Positions 1 through 24,325 of a stretch of DNA of 64,000 bases are shown piece by piece. A program made the position numbers and the translations under genes. Positions within the stretch are counted from its first letter, which is position 1, and every line of letters starts with the position of its first letter. This DNA comes from Perca fluviatilis (Eukaryota > Chordata > Actinopteri > Perciformes > Percidae), in the NCBI RefSeq assembly GCF_010015445.1, contig NC_053134.1, forward strand, positions 7,230,136-7,294,135, written 5' to 3'. The notes beneath the pieces are model-generated. The model was not told the origin of the DNA, searched no databases, and saw only the letters and a program-made list of their open reading frames with translations.

Positions 1-90
1 AAACATACAGGACGATTTATTATGTTGGGCGCTCTTCTTCCCTCCACTGCAAAAAAAACTAAAAAAGAATAAATAAATAAGTACACTTAC

Positions 91-297
91 TATGTGAAGG
101 AGCTTCAGGACATCCACAAACCTGATACAAGAGCAGAAACACATCAGTTAGATAACCATGAAGTACAGCACATTTGAGATTACACTTTAGGGGTGTTATG
201 TGTCCCTGGTTCATTATAAAAGCACTCACACTTTCTCTGAGCTCATAATCTCCTGGGCAATGTGCACCACTTTCTTCCTCTTCATCTCATCCTCTTG
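91..297 (-). CDS. FGD6: FGD6 coding exons 4 and 5 (start of the RhoGEF/DH domain)
   Basis: Exon 4 is 230-297 (QEDEMKRKKVVHIAQEIMSS then EK) and exon 5 is 91-121 (VFVDVLKLLHI). They are separated by a 108-bp intron with donor GTGAGT and acceptor TATCAG. Together they encode the first conserved helix of the DH domain. The donor after exon 5 is GTAAGT at 85-90. Sequence left of this is intron with no further exon before the window edge. Confidence 0.93.
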
Positions 298-3200
298 CTG
301 AAAGAAGAGAAACACAAACAGTTCAGCAATGCTACAGAAATGCTAACAGCGACCGACTTTACCAAAACACATCACTGTACCGTACACTCACAGGCTCGCT
401 GCAAATCACCATGATCACTCAGATCCCGTTTCGCTCTGTAAAACCATCAGGTTTGAGTTTACAGCCCAAAAAAACAGCTCCGTCAGGCCCCAAAGTAAAG
501 CAGCGAGCTTTTTCTTTCTCCCTCTCTCTCTCTCTCTCCTCTCCCTGTGTCTTTCTGATGGTGTGTGTTGTTGAATGGCAATGGGGCGGTCTTTCAATGA
601 CTTAATTTGGACAGCGGCCTTGGCCCCCCCACTTGACTGAAATGTCCTACTGGTCCTATCGGAGCCTGTATTTGTGATACCCTGGAGGTTTGTGGGGCAT
701 CGGACACAGGTGCTGACAGTATCATAGAGAGGGTCACACAGGACACACACACAAAAAAAAAGCTCATTGAGAGAGCTATTCCTGAACCTGTAACCCTTGT
801 GTGTTTGCTCACCATCCCCCCTTTCAACACATACACACACACACACACACACACACTTCTGGAAAGCTGTAACAAACACACTTGGCAGCAAACGTGCACA
901 CAATCTCCAGTAGCTGCAGTGACAGTTTAGTCACCGGCAGTGATGTGAGACACCCATTGTAATCCGTAAATGCTCTGCCAATTCTACATGTTGGCATCAT
1001 GTCTAAAAAAAAACAGCTCAGAGACATTTTTCCAAAAAAGTTGGTTCTCGGTCCTTTAGTTATGACCTGGTAACATTTCTGTAGCATTTTCCTCATCACT
1101 TAAGTGTGAATAAAAGCAGCCTTGTCAAAGCAGTGGTTCCCAACATGGAGTTCAGGAACCCTCAAGGGGTCGCAAGATACATCTGAGAGGTCAAAACATT
1201 TCTGTTGCACAATTCTTTTTTGTTGCACTAAATCTTTGCTATTAAGAGTTTGAATGACTTTTCAACCAAAAATGGAAAACATTTGGCTTTGGACTGTTTC
1301 CTCAGGCAAAACCAATTTGAAGATGTCACTGTGGTCTCTAAAATGGCAAATGTTCGGTCATTTTATAGATAAAACAAATAATGTGTGTTTTCATTTATTT
1401 CAGCCATAATGAGTCTCGTGTTAGCCAGATCCATCTCCACAGCGCTGTGTCTGCGATAGAGAAAGGTCTGGAAGCAACCATTATTATTCAGCTATGTAAG
1501 AAGAAAAAAAATGCTCTGGCTTATTTGTATTTCTTTAAACACAATCACAATCGTCTTGGGCTGGGCTAACCCCCGGCTGCAGCGACGGAGCCCTTGCAAA
1601 AGAGATAGCGGAGATAGAGGAAGGGGAGGAGAATGGCGGCCTAAAAAGCCAGCCAATAAGCAAGCTTACACTAACAGTCTACATTCAGAGAGTCAGACTA
1701 CGCCATAATGGACTATTTCTGTTAAAATAACAGGCCAGTTTCCAAAGAATTAAAGTTGACATCTAATTTTCTGTGCCTTTCTAAAAGAAATATTGTTTAA
1801 GACGGGAACTGCTATTGAAAAACATATACCAACAACGTTGTTAAACCAAATTTGTTATAATAAGTAAACTCCACTGTAAACTAGAGGCATGTCGTTATAG
1901 AAACTAAATACATTTGCATTGGTTTTATAACCGGCCTAAAGGAGAACAGAAATGATCCGTCATCAGGTGCTGGCAAACACTTCAGTTTCAGTTTGAGACA
2001 TACTTCATTTGTTTATTACTTTATAATCATTGCTGTATAACTACTGAAGGCCCCTCACAGTTTAGAGGGAGGTGATTACCTGTCGGTCTGCTACGTTCAG
2101 GTGCTCCTTGCTGGAGGTGGAGCTGTGGTCCTCTTCATCTGAACTGTGGCTCTCCTCCTCCTCAGAGTGGACGTCCTGCCCCAGCCAGCCACTGCAGACA
2201 CCACACATTCAACACCACAAACGTGGACAGAGTGACAGTCAGAGAAATATGAAATGGTACAGAATGTAGCTTTGCTTCGGAATTAATGTTTAAACATGTG
2301 CAGGAGAAGTTAGTGTGAGTTCAGAAAACACTCCCTGGATAAATAAAGATTAAAGTTTTGTGCAAGAGGGGGACTTGATGATAAATTGAGCACACTTAAT
2401 CTTTACTCACAAGAAGCATATGAGTCAGTACAACAGTGAAACTCATTCAGAGTTCTTGTACAATGGAAAATATTGATCACGCGTCTTTACTGATAAGAAT
2501 AATTTCTATATAATAATTTTTCATTTTGGAGGTTTAAAGGTCCCATGACATGGTGCTCTTTGGATGCTTTTATATAGACCTTAGTGGTCCCCTAATACTG
2601 TATCTGAAGTCTCTTTTATATAGACCTTAGTGGTCCCCTAATACTGTATCTGAAGTCTCTTTTATATAGACCTTAGTGGTCCCCTAATACTGTATCTGAA
2701 GTCTCTTTTATATAGACCTTAGTGGTCCCCTAATACTGTATCTGAAGTCTCTTTTATATAGACCTTAGTGGTCCCCTAATACTGTATCTGAAGTCTCTTT
2801 CCTGAAATTCTGCCTTGGTACAGAATTACAGCCACTAGAGCCAGTCCCACAATGAGCTTTCCTTAGGATGTGCCATTTCTGTGTCTGTAGCTAGGGGGGG
2901 GGGCAAGGTGGGGGGTGGGGGTGTGGCCTTGACCAACTGCCACTTTTGCTCCTTTGAAATCCATGATGTCTCTCTCTCTCTCATGGGTGGGCCAAATTCT
3001 CTGGGCGGGCAAAGCAGAGAAAGGGGAGGTAACCTTGCTCCTTATGACCTCATAAGGAGAAGATTCCAGATCGGCCCATCTGAGCTTTCATTTTCTCAAA
3101 GGCAGAGCAGGATACCCAGGGCTCGGTTTACACCTATCGCCATTTCTAGCCACTGGGGGACCATAGACAGGCTGGGGGAACTCATATTAATGTTAATAAA

Positions 3201-6200
3201 ACCTCATGAAGTGAAATGTTCAGGCCATGGGACCTTTAAATTTAAATTGAGTATAATTTTAAAAGACCTTGCATGAAATCAAATATAGACGAGAAGACTG
3301 ATCAATGAAGGATTGTAGTTCAGTAATACACAGATTGAGTGTTTCAAAAAGCACCTAAAACAGATTAGAGTCAAAGAAGAGTCACAAACACCCCCTTAAA
3401 TAAGAAAAGATATTATTGATGTGTGCCATTGTTATTACTATTAGAGCTAAAACAATCAAGACATGAGTTGTAATAGTGAATAGGAAGTTAGGGGTATTTT
3501 TTTGTGTGCTGTTTTTCAACATTTCATGCACCCAAAAAGAATTTAAAAAACAAACAGATTAATCGATTATGAAAATAATGGTGAGCTGCAGCAGTAATTA
3601 TTATTTCTATTTTTTAATTATGAATTCAGTATTATCCAACCTTGACTTTCGTATCGAGGTCGATATGATGCAATCATTTCACAAAATCTTGTTGTCTCAG
3701 TTACTGATTTCAAACAAATTGTTATCAGATGAATATGGGCTCGCCATGCACCAAAAACAACACATGACATATATTGATATTCTTTTATTGTTATGTTGAT
3801 TTCAGCCATAATGCCAAGGAGTTTATGCTTTTTTTATTATCATGTTTTAAGCAGGCCTATATCCATAGATACATACTACTTTTTCTTGCCATTATGACTA
3901 ACTTGCTGCTGGCAGCGAGACAACCAGCTGGTTCTGCTCTACTCACAAAAAGTGCTGTCTGCCAAGTTAGTACAAGCAGCAACATGTGTTTGTGTGTCAC
4001 TTATGTTTTAATGTTTTCTCTACAGTAAAGCTGTCTGATTTCAAAGGCTGATGAAATAAAATGACTAAATGTGTTGATTTTGCCTCCTCAGCCCTGACCT
4101 GCTGTTTCTCTTTCCTACACAGCGCTGCATAGCGGCTTGTAGATGTATCTTGGCAAAGAAAGGGTCAATGAATATTAAAATTTATTTATTTATTCAAATA
4201 TTATTAGGAAAGACTGTGGGACTCCAAACATTCTCACATTTCCTTTCACTCTCATCAGCAATAGCCCACTCTCTCCACTTCCTTGTTTTTCTTACTTGCC
4301 ACCCGACAGTTTTTTTTTTTACCTAAATCGTAATACACCTCCCTCTCCCCCCTCCCTCCCAACTTCTTTCTCTCTTATGCTTTCTCTATAGTGGAGCATT
4401 CCAAAACACTGGATCAGGCACAGAGCGCCACTTGTTTACAGCCTGAGGCTACTTACATAAACTTAACAGGCTCAGATGCCTGGGAAACACTACAGATTCA
4501 CTGGCTCCCTCTTTCTCCTCTCTAAAACACCCGCCAAACACTCTGCATACCGGACAGAATTAAGAAGCAGGGGTACGTCTTAATTGTTTCAACGGCTGAT
4601 TTCACACCAGTGAGCCTCATCGCCGCCTAACGCGGCCTTGACTTCATCACAGACGCAAGGGTCTGACAGAGGAAACCGGAAGCGTGGCAGCTATCATGGG
4701 AACAGCTCCTCATCACAACAGTGTGGACTGGGCCTAATATCAAGAACAGAGTGGGTCAATGGGATCTTAATGGCATAAATGTGACAAGGGGACTGAGTGA
4801 AAGACACTTCTAACACACTAGTTCCAACAATCGATTATTTGTTTGAGTCATTTACTGAGCATAATGCCAAAGATTCTCCACTTTGAGTCTCTAAAAGCTG
4901 CATTATTGTTTACATTAAATAGATCAAAGTATTGTATTATTACTATTGTACTAACATGGTTAGTTGTATCGACAAATCCATTGAGAACTATCACTCGACT
5001 CAGCTCTACAGCTCATTGTTTTGGTTTTGAAGCCTGCAACTTTACTGCTTTGGTTGAGCGCTCCTATCAGTGTCGTTTTCAGCGAAAAATGCTCTGATAA
5101 ACCCACTGTACACGGACTGCCTTTTTTTTTCACGTATAGCCCTCTGCTGCTTTTCCACAGGTGTGATTTAAATGATGCTTTATTTGTTCATTTACCGGGA
5201 TGAGTACAAAAACTCACTCACAGAAAAGTGGAGTGATGAGGTTAGGAAGAGGCTAAACGCAGTGCGAGGGCGTGCAGGCTGAGGAGGAGGAGGAGGCTGG
5301 TGGTTGCTGGAGGTTTATTTTCCCTGTTCTAGAGAGCTGTGTGGCGATTCTCAGACATTTCCTGCTCTGGCCACTGAAAATAACCCACAGGAAAACAGGC
5401 TGACCTGCTGCACATCAATGCACCATTCAAATTCAATGCCACTGGCTCAAAGGCCGACTTTTACACTCTTGCAAATACAAACCACTAATGTCACCTGTGC
5501 AACCTGTCGCACACAGCGGTTCCCACACTGGAGCTACGGGTCACCTGAAACAGCATGGTGGCAGCAACTGTTGTACAGCAGGTCTGGACCTCGGCCTACA
5601 GCAACCCTCAGGCTCTTTCCATCACAAACACAAGCTGCCATTGTTCACGGCAACGACATAAAAACGTTTTTCTCATCTTGACATACGGCACCTGTTACTG
5701 TTGGATCACTTTAGAAAGACAATTTAAAGACAAGATGAGTGCTAAAACGATTAGTCGTTAATCTATTAGTTGCAGTGTTGTGTTAGTGGTCATTTAGGAA
5801 GGGCAAATGTGTCCAGCTTCTTAAAAGTGACAATTTGCTACTTTTCTGTGTTTTATGTCACCGCAAATGACATATGTCTGGGTTTTGGATAGACAAAAAG
5901 ACATTTAATAGACTTAACAATTAAATCAATCAATCATAAAAATGAAAGAGAGATGTGGCAACGTTCCAGGTTTCAATCCGGCTAGCAAACTTTGTTAAGT
6001 CATTCCCCATCCCTCTCTTCCCTAAATTTGTGTCATCTCTCTACTGTAATCTCTCTAATAAATGCATAAAATGCCACAAAAAAATAGACTGATTAACAAA
6101 AATAATCATTAGTTGCACCCTTAAACAATATGTTTACAAACTTTTAAATATGCAAAATGGCGTACCCCTCGTACTCGTGTTCGTGGTAGCTGTGATAGGG

Positions 6201-9200
6201 ATCCTGCACTTCATAGATGTCTGAATCTGCTCCGTCGGAGTCATGTGGCCAGCCCAGCCTGGCGCTGTGAAACGGCAGGTTCATGTACTCGGGGATCTCC
6301 TCATACAGAGGAACGTTCTCATACTCCACTGATCCCTCTCCATTTTCTCCGCAAATATCAGCCTCCACTATGCAGCTACTGGGCCGCTCCAGGCTTTTCT
6401 CCCCCCGGCTTGAGTCCACGCTGGTACAGTCCAGAGACTGCCCTCCCTTGGCCAGCAGCTTTGGCAGCATCTTGACGGACAGCCGGAGCTCCAGCAGCTT
6501 CCGGAAAGAGAGGCTCCTCTTTTGAGAGTCGGCCCGGGTTGCCAGGTCAGCTGCGGAGAAGGACTGTGCCCTCTGCTTGCCCCCCAGCGCTGGAGCTCGA
6601 CCCTTTGGCGGCACGCTGCTCCTGGACGGCATCTGCCGGCTGAAGAAGGTCACGTTGGGTCGGGAGAAGCGCCAGGCTGTTTTCTCCTGAGGAGGCGCAG
6701 GCAGCTCCCTCATCGGGGTGTTAGCATGTGGAGGTGCAGGAGGGCAGATGGAGGGGGGAGGGGCCGCTGGCAGGCTGTGTCTTTGAGGTTTTCTGGGCGG
6801 CGCCCTCGGCGACTGCTGATCGTCGGCGGAAAAGGCTTTCCTTGCGTTGGCCAGAGGAGGGTGACAGCCAAGTTTGATCTGTTTGGGGAGGCTGTGAGTG
6901 ATCGGGTAGCGCTCAAAGTCGCCGTACCCATCCTCTTCATCCTCCTCCAACCGGTGCTCCTCGCCCCCTTTTTTGTGGCTCATTGAGTCAGCGTGCGAGA
7001 GCAGGACTAAGGAGTGGGAGGTGTTCTTGTTAAGAGAGGGTGGCGCGTGGACTGTTCTGTAAAGGCGTGGCGAGAGAGAGGTCTGTCGAGGAGGGGGGAC
7101 GGGCGCATTGGTCTCATCATCTCCAATCCCTGAGTCTTTCTGGGGCAGAAGGTTGTCACATGTGTCCCGTTTGAGCTCCTCGTCCTCTGAACTGAGACAC
7201 AGACCAGCTAGAGTCAGTTTCCCCTCATCCTCTCGCATCTCAAGCCCCTGCTTCTGTTCCTCCGCCACCTGATCGTGGGCTCTGTCCTCCAGGCCGTCCT
7301 GCCTCACCAGGGCTGGCTTTTTAGGTTTGCGTGGGTGAGGGACCGGGAGAGGCTTACTGGGGGCAGCAGGGACCTGCAGATCAGGGTGTAACCTGGCAGG
7401 AGATGCTTTGCTAATAGGCTCACTGCATTCTCCCTGAAAGGATTCTGCAGAAGACTCATGAGGAATGGCACTTTGGGAGACAATGATGCTGCCTGCAACA
7501 TCACAGGCTGAGTCTGTTAAATCTGTGTTTTTGGTCTCAGTATGTACATCTGCTTTTGAAACATCAGGCTCAGCAACAGCACTGTCCTGATGTTTTAAAG
7601 TCTCTGAAGCTTTCTGCTCCTCGGTCCTCTGTGCCTCTTTGTTAACCCTGTCCAGGTGTCTCTGTCTTTGAGGTTTATCCCTGGGCTTCTTGCTAATCCC
7701 TCCACCTTCACCCTTTTCGACAGCTACTCCCTCCTCCCGGTTTTCTGTGTTCTCTTGTTGCCTCGTCCCTGTGAATCCTTCTGTAGTAATCCCATTCTGC
7801 AACAGCTCTTGGTGCAAATCGCTCCCAATCTCAGTTGTATTTCCGTTTTCCAGACGCTGGCACTGGGAACAGTCCTGAAGCCCACAGGAGCAGGTGGGAA
7901 TGATGTAATCCGAGTCAAGTTTGTTCGTCTCTGATGATAAAATCCCATTTCTGGAGTTGAGAAGTGAGAGGTTATTGCCTAAAGATTCCTGCTGTTCCTG
8001 AGATAAGATAAAGGGTTCACTGGGTTTAGGTGGCGGGGGTGAAACAGGGGAAGACGAGGCTGTGGATTTGGGAATGCATGGTTTGGGGGCAACAGCCGGT
8101 TTTGTTCTCTTGAGAGTAGCAGGGGAAGTTTGGGAGACGAATGAAGACTGGGAGAGAAGACCTGGTTTGGGGGCGATGGGTGGGGGAGAGGGTTTGGTGG
8201 TAGCAGGGAGTTTAGGTTTGGGAGCTAATGGAGGCTTCTTCACACCTGCATGTAAAAAAAGAGGGAGGAGATTTACAGAAAAATCCAAAAATAATGTACT
8301 CACACTTCCTTTGAAATGAATCATGCAGCACATCACATCACATAAAAGCATGCTTCAGCCACACCTCCTCCTCTACTATAAGCATAGACAGCTGCGAGCT
8401 GTGGTTAAAGCTCGGGTCATAGGTCACCCTTAGGGTCAAAGAACTACGTGTTGGAGTAATCTGTGGAATAAATTCAGGCATCAAAATCAGGAGTAGTGAA
8501 GGGCTTACATTTCACATGAGGCAGGAAATACAAAGTAAAACTGGATTATTCAATTCAGATTCACAATTGAATTTGTTCCCTCCTTCCTACTTGAGAAAGC
8601 TTGGCATATCTTTAGTTATTGTCTTAATTAAATTGTACAAACTACACCAGCAGCAACCAATAATATAAATATAATTGGTATATTTCTGTTGTGTCCTCCT
8701 ACTGGTAACTGTCAGCTTCTGACAGTTTGTGTTCCTACATTTTTAAAAGTCATGGTTTTGTTGTCAGAACTGAGTTACACTAAAGTGCATTGTATTGTAT
8801 GCATCCTCCCCCACATGGAACTACTAAACATTATACTAATAAACAAATGCTGCTATTATTATTGATGTAAGGTTGATGAGACAATCTCACTGTGATGAAC
8901 CTGGTTAAATAAAGTTTAAATAAAAAACAGTCTCTACACTAAGAAAAAGCTGTGAATTAAGATAGTAGGCGATATTTTTCCGCTCTACTGGCTGAAAGTC
9001 TTGGCTGGCCGACACCACGAGAAGTGGAGTCATCGAGCGGATGTTTCCGAAAAGGCCAACGACCAAAATTCGCTCTGCCCCCAATACATGCTGCTCTGCC
9101 TTTGCAGATAGAGCCTCGCTCCAAACTCCGTTTCAAAACCATTAAGTATAAAGTCATTGGGCTTAAAAACAACAATACGTACGTCGTGGGACAGTAATTA

Positions 9201-10077
9201 ACATGTCGTACTAATCATTTAGGGCGACTTTTCAATTCGGTATTCGTCTTATATTAGAAAAGTTTAACTTTAAGATGTGGTTCACACAAATGCGTATCTA
9301 AATTTACCATGGATGGCGGTGATAAGCAAGGAGAATTAATATAAACTTTATCAAAAATGTTACGTCTCTTTATCTGTACGCCGAATTTGCCAGTACATGC
9401 TTACAATACCAGCAAAGTTAATAAACTATGTCCTCGGAGATATAAGCCCACTAATGACTTAAGTAACATTAAACTTTTTTCAAAGATTTTTGAGGGGAGA
9501 TTGGCCTTATGTTTTCGCTGTAAAAGGCAACGCCAGGTAGCTGGACTAAACCCGCTCATGTCGCGGAAAGACAAACAATCATAGTAACACTTTCGCACAT
9601 ATACAATTTCACTGAGGGCACCCCTCTTCATTCAGGCAAAGGTTAACTGTTTTATATGTGAGATGTTAACACTGCAGCTTATTACCGAGTCCGACTTGTT
9701 GCATCAACAGCAGTACAGATGTTTTAAGACAAAGGATTTAACCCCATCCAGCTGTAACAGTAGCTGTAAAATCAAACAGAAAGGGACATTTTTGACTGTG
9801 ATTGCGTTTTTAGAAAGCACTCAAATTGAGGTCGAGCCCGTCCTCTTTTATATCTTTTTGAAAGCTGTTATTAAGAAAAACTGTAATTAACTGTGGCTGA
9901 GTAAAAATAGAGTAGATGCTATAGACCGTTATAACATTCAAATTACACAGTTTCCCACTTTCTGCGAATAAACTCAATACGTATTTATATTTAGTTTTAG
10001 CCAACCACAATATGCGCTTGCACAGCAGGATTTTGCTAAGTTAAGTTAGCTCCCCCACGAAACAAACCTGTGCTCAT
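91..10077 (-). CDS. FGD6: FGD6, 5' portion (FYVE, RhoGEF and PH domain-containing protein 6), runs off the left edge
   Basis: FGD6 is a Rho-family (Cdc42) guanine nucleotide exchange factor with DH, PH, FYVE and second PH domains, acting at the actin cytoskeleton and endosomal membranes (family knowledge). Five coding exons are visible on the minus strand: 10068-10077, 6166-8245, 2080-2191, 230-297 and 91-121. All have AG acceptors and GT donors, phases join without conflict, and the sum is exactly 767 codons. The start reads MST then GVKKPPLAPKPK, matching the FGD6 N-terminus. Exon 3 gives an acidic serine-rich stretch (SEEEESHSSDEEDHSS), exon 4 gives VVHIAQEIMSSEK and exon 5 FVDVLKLLHI, the first helix of the DH domain. 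The catalytic DH, PH and FYVE parts must lie left of base 91. The gene is head-to-head with VEZT. The identification is firm; the exact donor at 6166 is chosen by phase. Confidence 0.95.
298..2079. other. FGD6 intron 3 (non-coding)
   Basis: The 1.8-kb intron holds a short (AC)n run at 832-856. A segment near 1126-1185 (GTGGTTCCCAACAT...AAGGGGTCGC) resembles a one-sided copy of the fish repeat seen again near 53618. Open frames here are not supported as genes. Confidence 0.6.
832..856. repeat. (AC)n microsatellite, 25 bp
   Basis: Uninterrupted AC dinucleotide run within an FGD6 intron. It makes the spurious Val-Cys-rich frames nearby on the minus strand. Confidence 0.9.
2080..2191 (-). CDS. 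FGD6: FGD6 coding exon 3 (acidic linker before the DH domain)
   Basis: The 112-nt exon is bounded by ctgcag and GTAATC. It encodes GWLGQDVHSEEEESHSSDEE and onward to NVADRQ, aligning with the acidic DEEE...SSDEDD linker that precedes the DH domain in FGD6. It takes one base to complete the split glycine of exon 2 and ends on a whole codon. Confidence 0.93.
2533..3240. mobile_element. MITE-like element with perfect 15-bp terminal inverted repeats
   Basis: The left end TTTAAAGGTCCCATG (2533-2547) is the exact reverse complement of the right end CATGGGACCTTTAAA (3226-3240). The 708-bp interior has no transposase frame. It contains five 46-bp tandem units, a G-rich segment at 2894-2922, and a CTTATGACCTCATAAG palindrome near 3040. 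The same 3' half recurs inverted at 29659-29893, which confirms a dispersed family. It lies in FGD6 intron 2. The superfamily is not identified. Confidence 0.85.
2568..2801. repeat. 46-bp tandem array, five copies, inside the MITE
   Basis: The motif TTAGTGGTCCCCTAATACTG begins at 2581, 2627, 2673, 2719 and 2765, a strict 46-bp period with essentially identical units. The unit ends with CTCTTTTATATAGACC. The uniformity suggests recent expansion or slippage. Confidence 0.95.
3241..5940. other. FGD6 intron 2, right of the MITE: no gene seen
   Basis: AT-rich intron sequence. I see no splice-bounded exon or recognisable protein. A (GGA)n-rich patch occurs near 5280-5297. Confidence 0.5.
5941..6086 (+). 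repeat. Truncated SINE tail in FGD6 intron 2
   Basis: The stretch GTTTCAATCCGGC...CCATCCCTCTCTTCCC...CTCTAATAAATGCATAAAATGCC resembles, in plus orientation, the B-box and tail of the tRNA-derived SINE found in minus orientation at 57378-57543. The tRNA-like head is missing, so this is an inactive 5'-truncated copy. Confidence 0.6.
6166..8245 (-). CDS. FGD6: FGD6 large exon 2 (proline-rich, disordered N-terminal region)
   Basis: This single 2080-nt exon encodes nearly the whole non-catalytic N-terminal half. It opens with repeated proline/lysine SH3-ligand-like motifs (PPLAPKPK, PPPIAPKPG, AVAPKPC), contains a small cysteine cluster (CSCGLQDCSQC), and has further PPxP blocks (KPLPVPHPRKPKKP, APPRKPQRHSLPA). 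It ends with the FGD6 signature YENVPLYEEIPEYMNLPF followed by DIYEVQDPY. The tyrosines there may be phosphorylation sites (inference). The acceptor is tgcag at 8246-8250. The donor GTACGC at 6160-6165 was preferred because ending on two bases of a Gly codon fits the T that opens exon 3. The in-frame stop at 6144 lies in the intron. Confidence 0.95.
8246..10067. other. FGD6 intron 1
   Basis: The 1.8-kb intron separates the 10-base coding part of exon 1 from exon 2. A segment near 8870-8925 ending CCTGGTTAAATAAAGTTTAA resembles the A-rich 3' tail of a fish LINE. No protein-coding exon is seen. Confidence 0.7.
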
Positions 10078-10103
10078 GACTCCCGACTTGCTCCTTTCTC
10101 CAT
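10074..10103 (-). promoter_or_regulatory. Upstream ORF of FGD6 ending in an ATGA overlap with the main start
   Basis: An ATG at 10101-10103 opens a nine-codon frame (MEKGASRES). Its TGA stop (10074-10076) overlaps the FGD6 start codon (10075-10077) as ATGA. This arrangement can favour reinitiation or limit main-frame translation. It counts only if the transcript starts upstream of 10103 on the minus strand, which the sequence does not prove. Confidence 0.55.
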
Positions 10104-10810
10104 GAGTAAATTTACTTTCAATGGAAATGCGAGAAAATCTGCGTTTTTTCCTCCTTCGACACCATTGTCAGTTTGGAAACTACTCCAGGAAGAAAACATG
10201 CACATCCATCGCTGTTGCTCCTTATCTCAGCAGCGGATGCACGGATACGGTCTTTACGCCTGTTACTTTTTCCATTTTTCCCGAAGTTTTTAGCCACGGT
10301 GCTTTTCCCAATAACGTCAAGTAGGACACAACAAAACAACACAGTTCCGTTTGTACATTTCAAAACAAAAATATTGTTAGATAATATCTAGTGTAGTTGT
10401 TGTAATACGACATAAAGTAGCTACATAAGTAGGCATTCATATATGTTCAACTGTATATTTTCAGTAAATAAAAAAAGTAAAAAATAATTTGCTACTGCTG
10501 TGATTCTAATTCACAAAACATTGTTAAAATGCGTTTTTTATTTTGAAGGCAATTTCCGGTAATGCAGTGGCTGTTTCTCGCTAACCTTAAACGCTTTTCT
10601 TGCCTAGCTTTCCAAACGATGTGACCACTGCCTTTCGCGCCCACCGGAGGCGCTCTAACTGGCACGAACGCATGTTTGTTGCTAGAGAGCAAGCGGCGGT
10701 TGAAGACGAGCACTATGGGAATTGTAGTTTTAGCGACGTTTTAGCAACCGGCTAACTACCAACTTGTCAACGGCTGGCTGTTCCTCACTACTGTCGCCTA
10801 CAACTTCAGA
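10104..10810. promoter_or_regulatory. Divergent FGD6/VEZT promoter region
   Basis: FGD6 and VEZT start codons face away from each other, 768 bp apart (10078-10845), so the 5' UTRs and core promoters of both must share this interval. No TATA box stands out. A ZNF143-like motif lies at 10711-10729 in the GC-richer part near VEZT, and a YY1-like AGATGGCGG (10831-10839) lies just downstream in the VEZT leader. Transcription starts are not determined. Confidence 0.7.
10711..10729 (-). promoter_or_regulatory. ZNF143/Staf-like binding motif
   Basis: The minus strand reads AACTACAATTCCCATAGTG, close to the ZNF143 (Staf) consensus ACTACAATTCCCAGAATGC typical of bidirectional housekeeping promoters. 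Its position about 120 bp before the VEZT start codon fits that role. The motif match is seen; factor binding is inference. Confidence 0.6.
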
Positions 10811-10845
10811 ATGCAGAACGGGCTGTGTATAGATGGCGGAGAGCA

Positions 10846-10849
<4 letters not shown>
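10811..10849 (+). promoter_or_regulatory. Upstream ORF of VEZT ending in an ATGA overlap with the main start
   Basis: ATG at 10811 opens MQNGLCIDGGEQ and stops at TGA 10847-10849, overlapping the VEZT ATG at 10846 as ATGA. A second short frame, ATG 10833 (MAESND), overlaps the start and ends at 10853. Both depend on the transcript starting upstream of 10811. Confidence 0.55.

Positions 10850-24325
<13,476 letters not shown>

Noticed and set aside
415..903. 162-codon minus-strand frame
   Set aside because: Spans intron and a CA repeat with no family resemblance.
2568..2801. Regularly spaced 46-bp repeats resembling a CRISPR array
   Set aside because: Units are contiguous tandem copies with no unique spacers, in a eukaryotic intron inside a MITE.
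2881..3276. 131-codon frame
   Set aside because: It lies inside the inverted-repeat element at 2533-3240, has no recognisable protein, and its sequence recurs inverted at 29659.
6522..6986. 154-codon frame on the plus strand
   Set aside because: Antisense shadow of FGD6 exon 2; the minus strand gives clear FGD6 protein.
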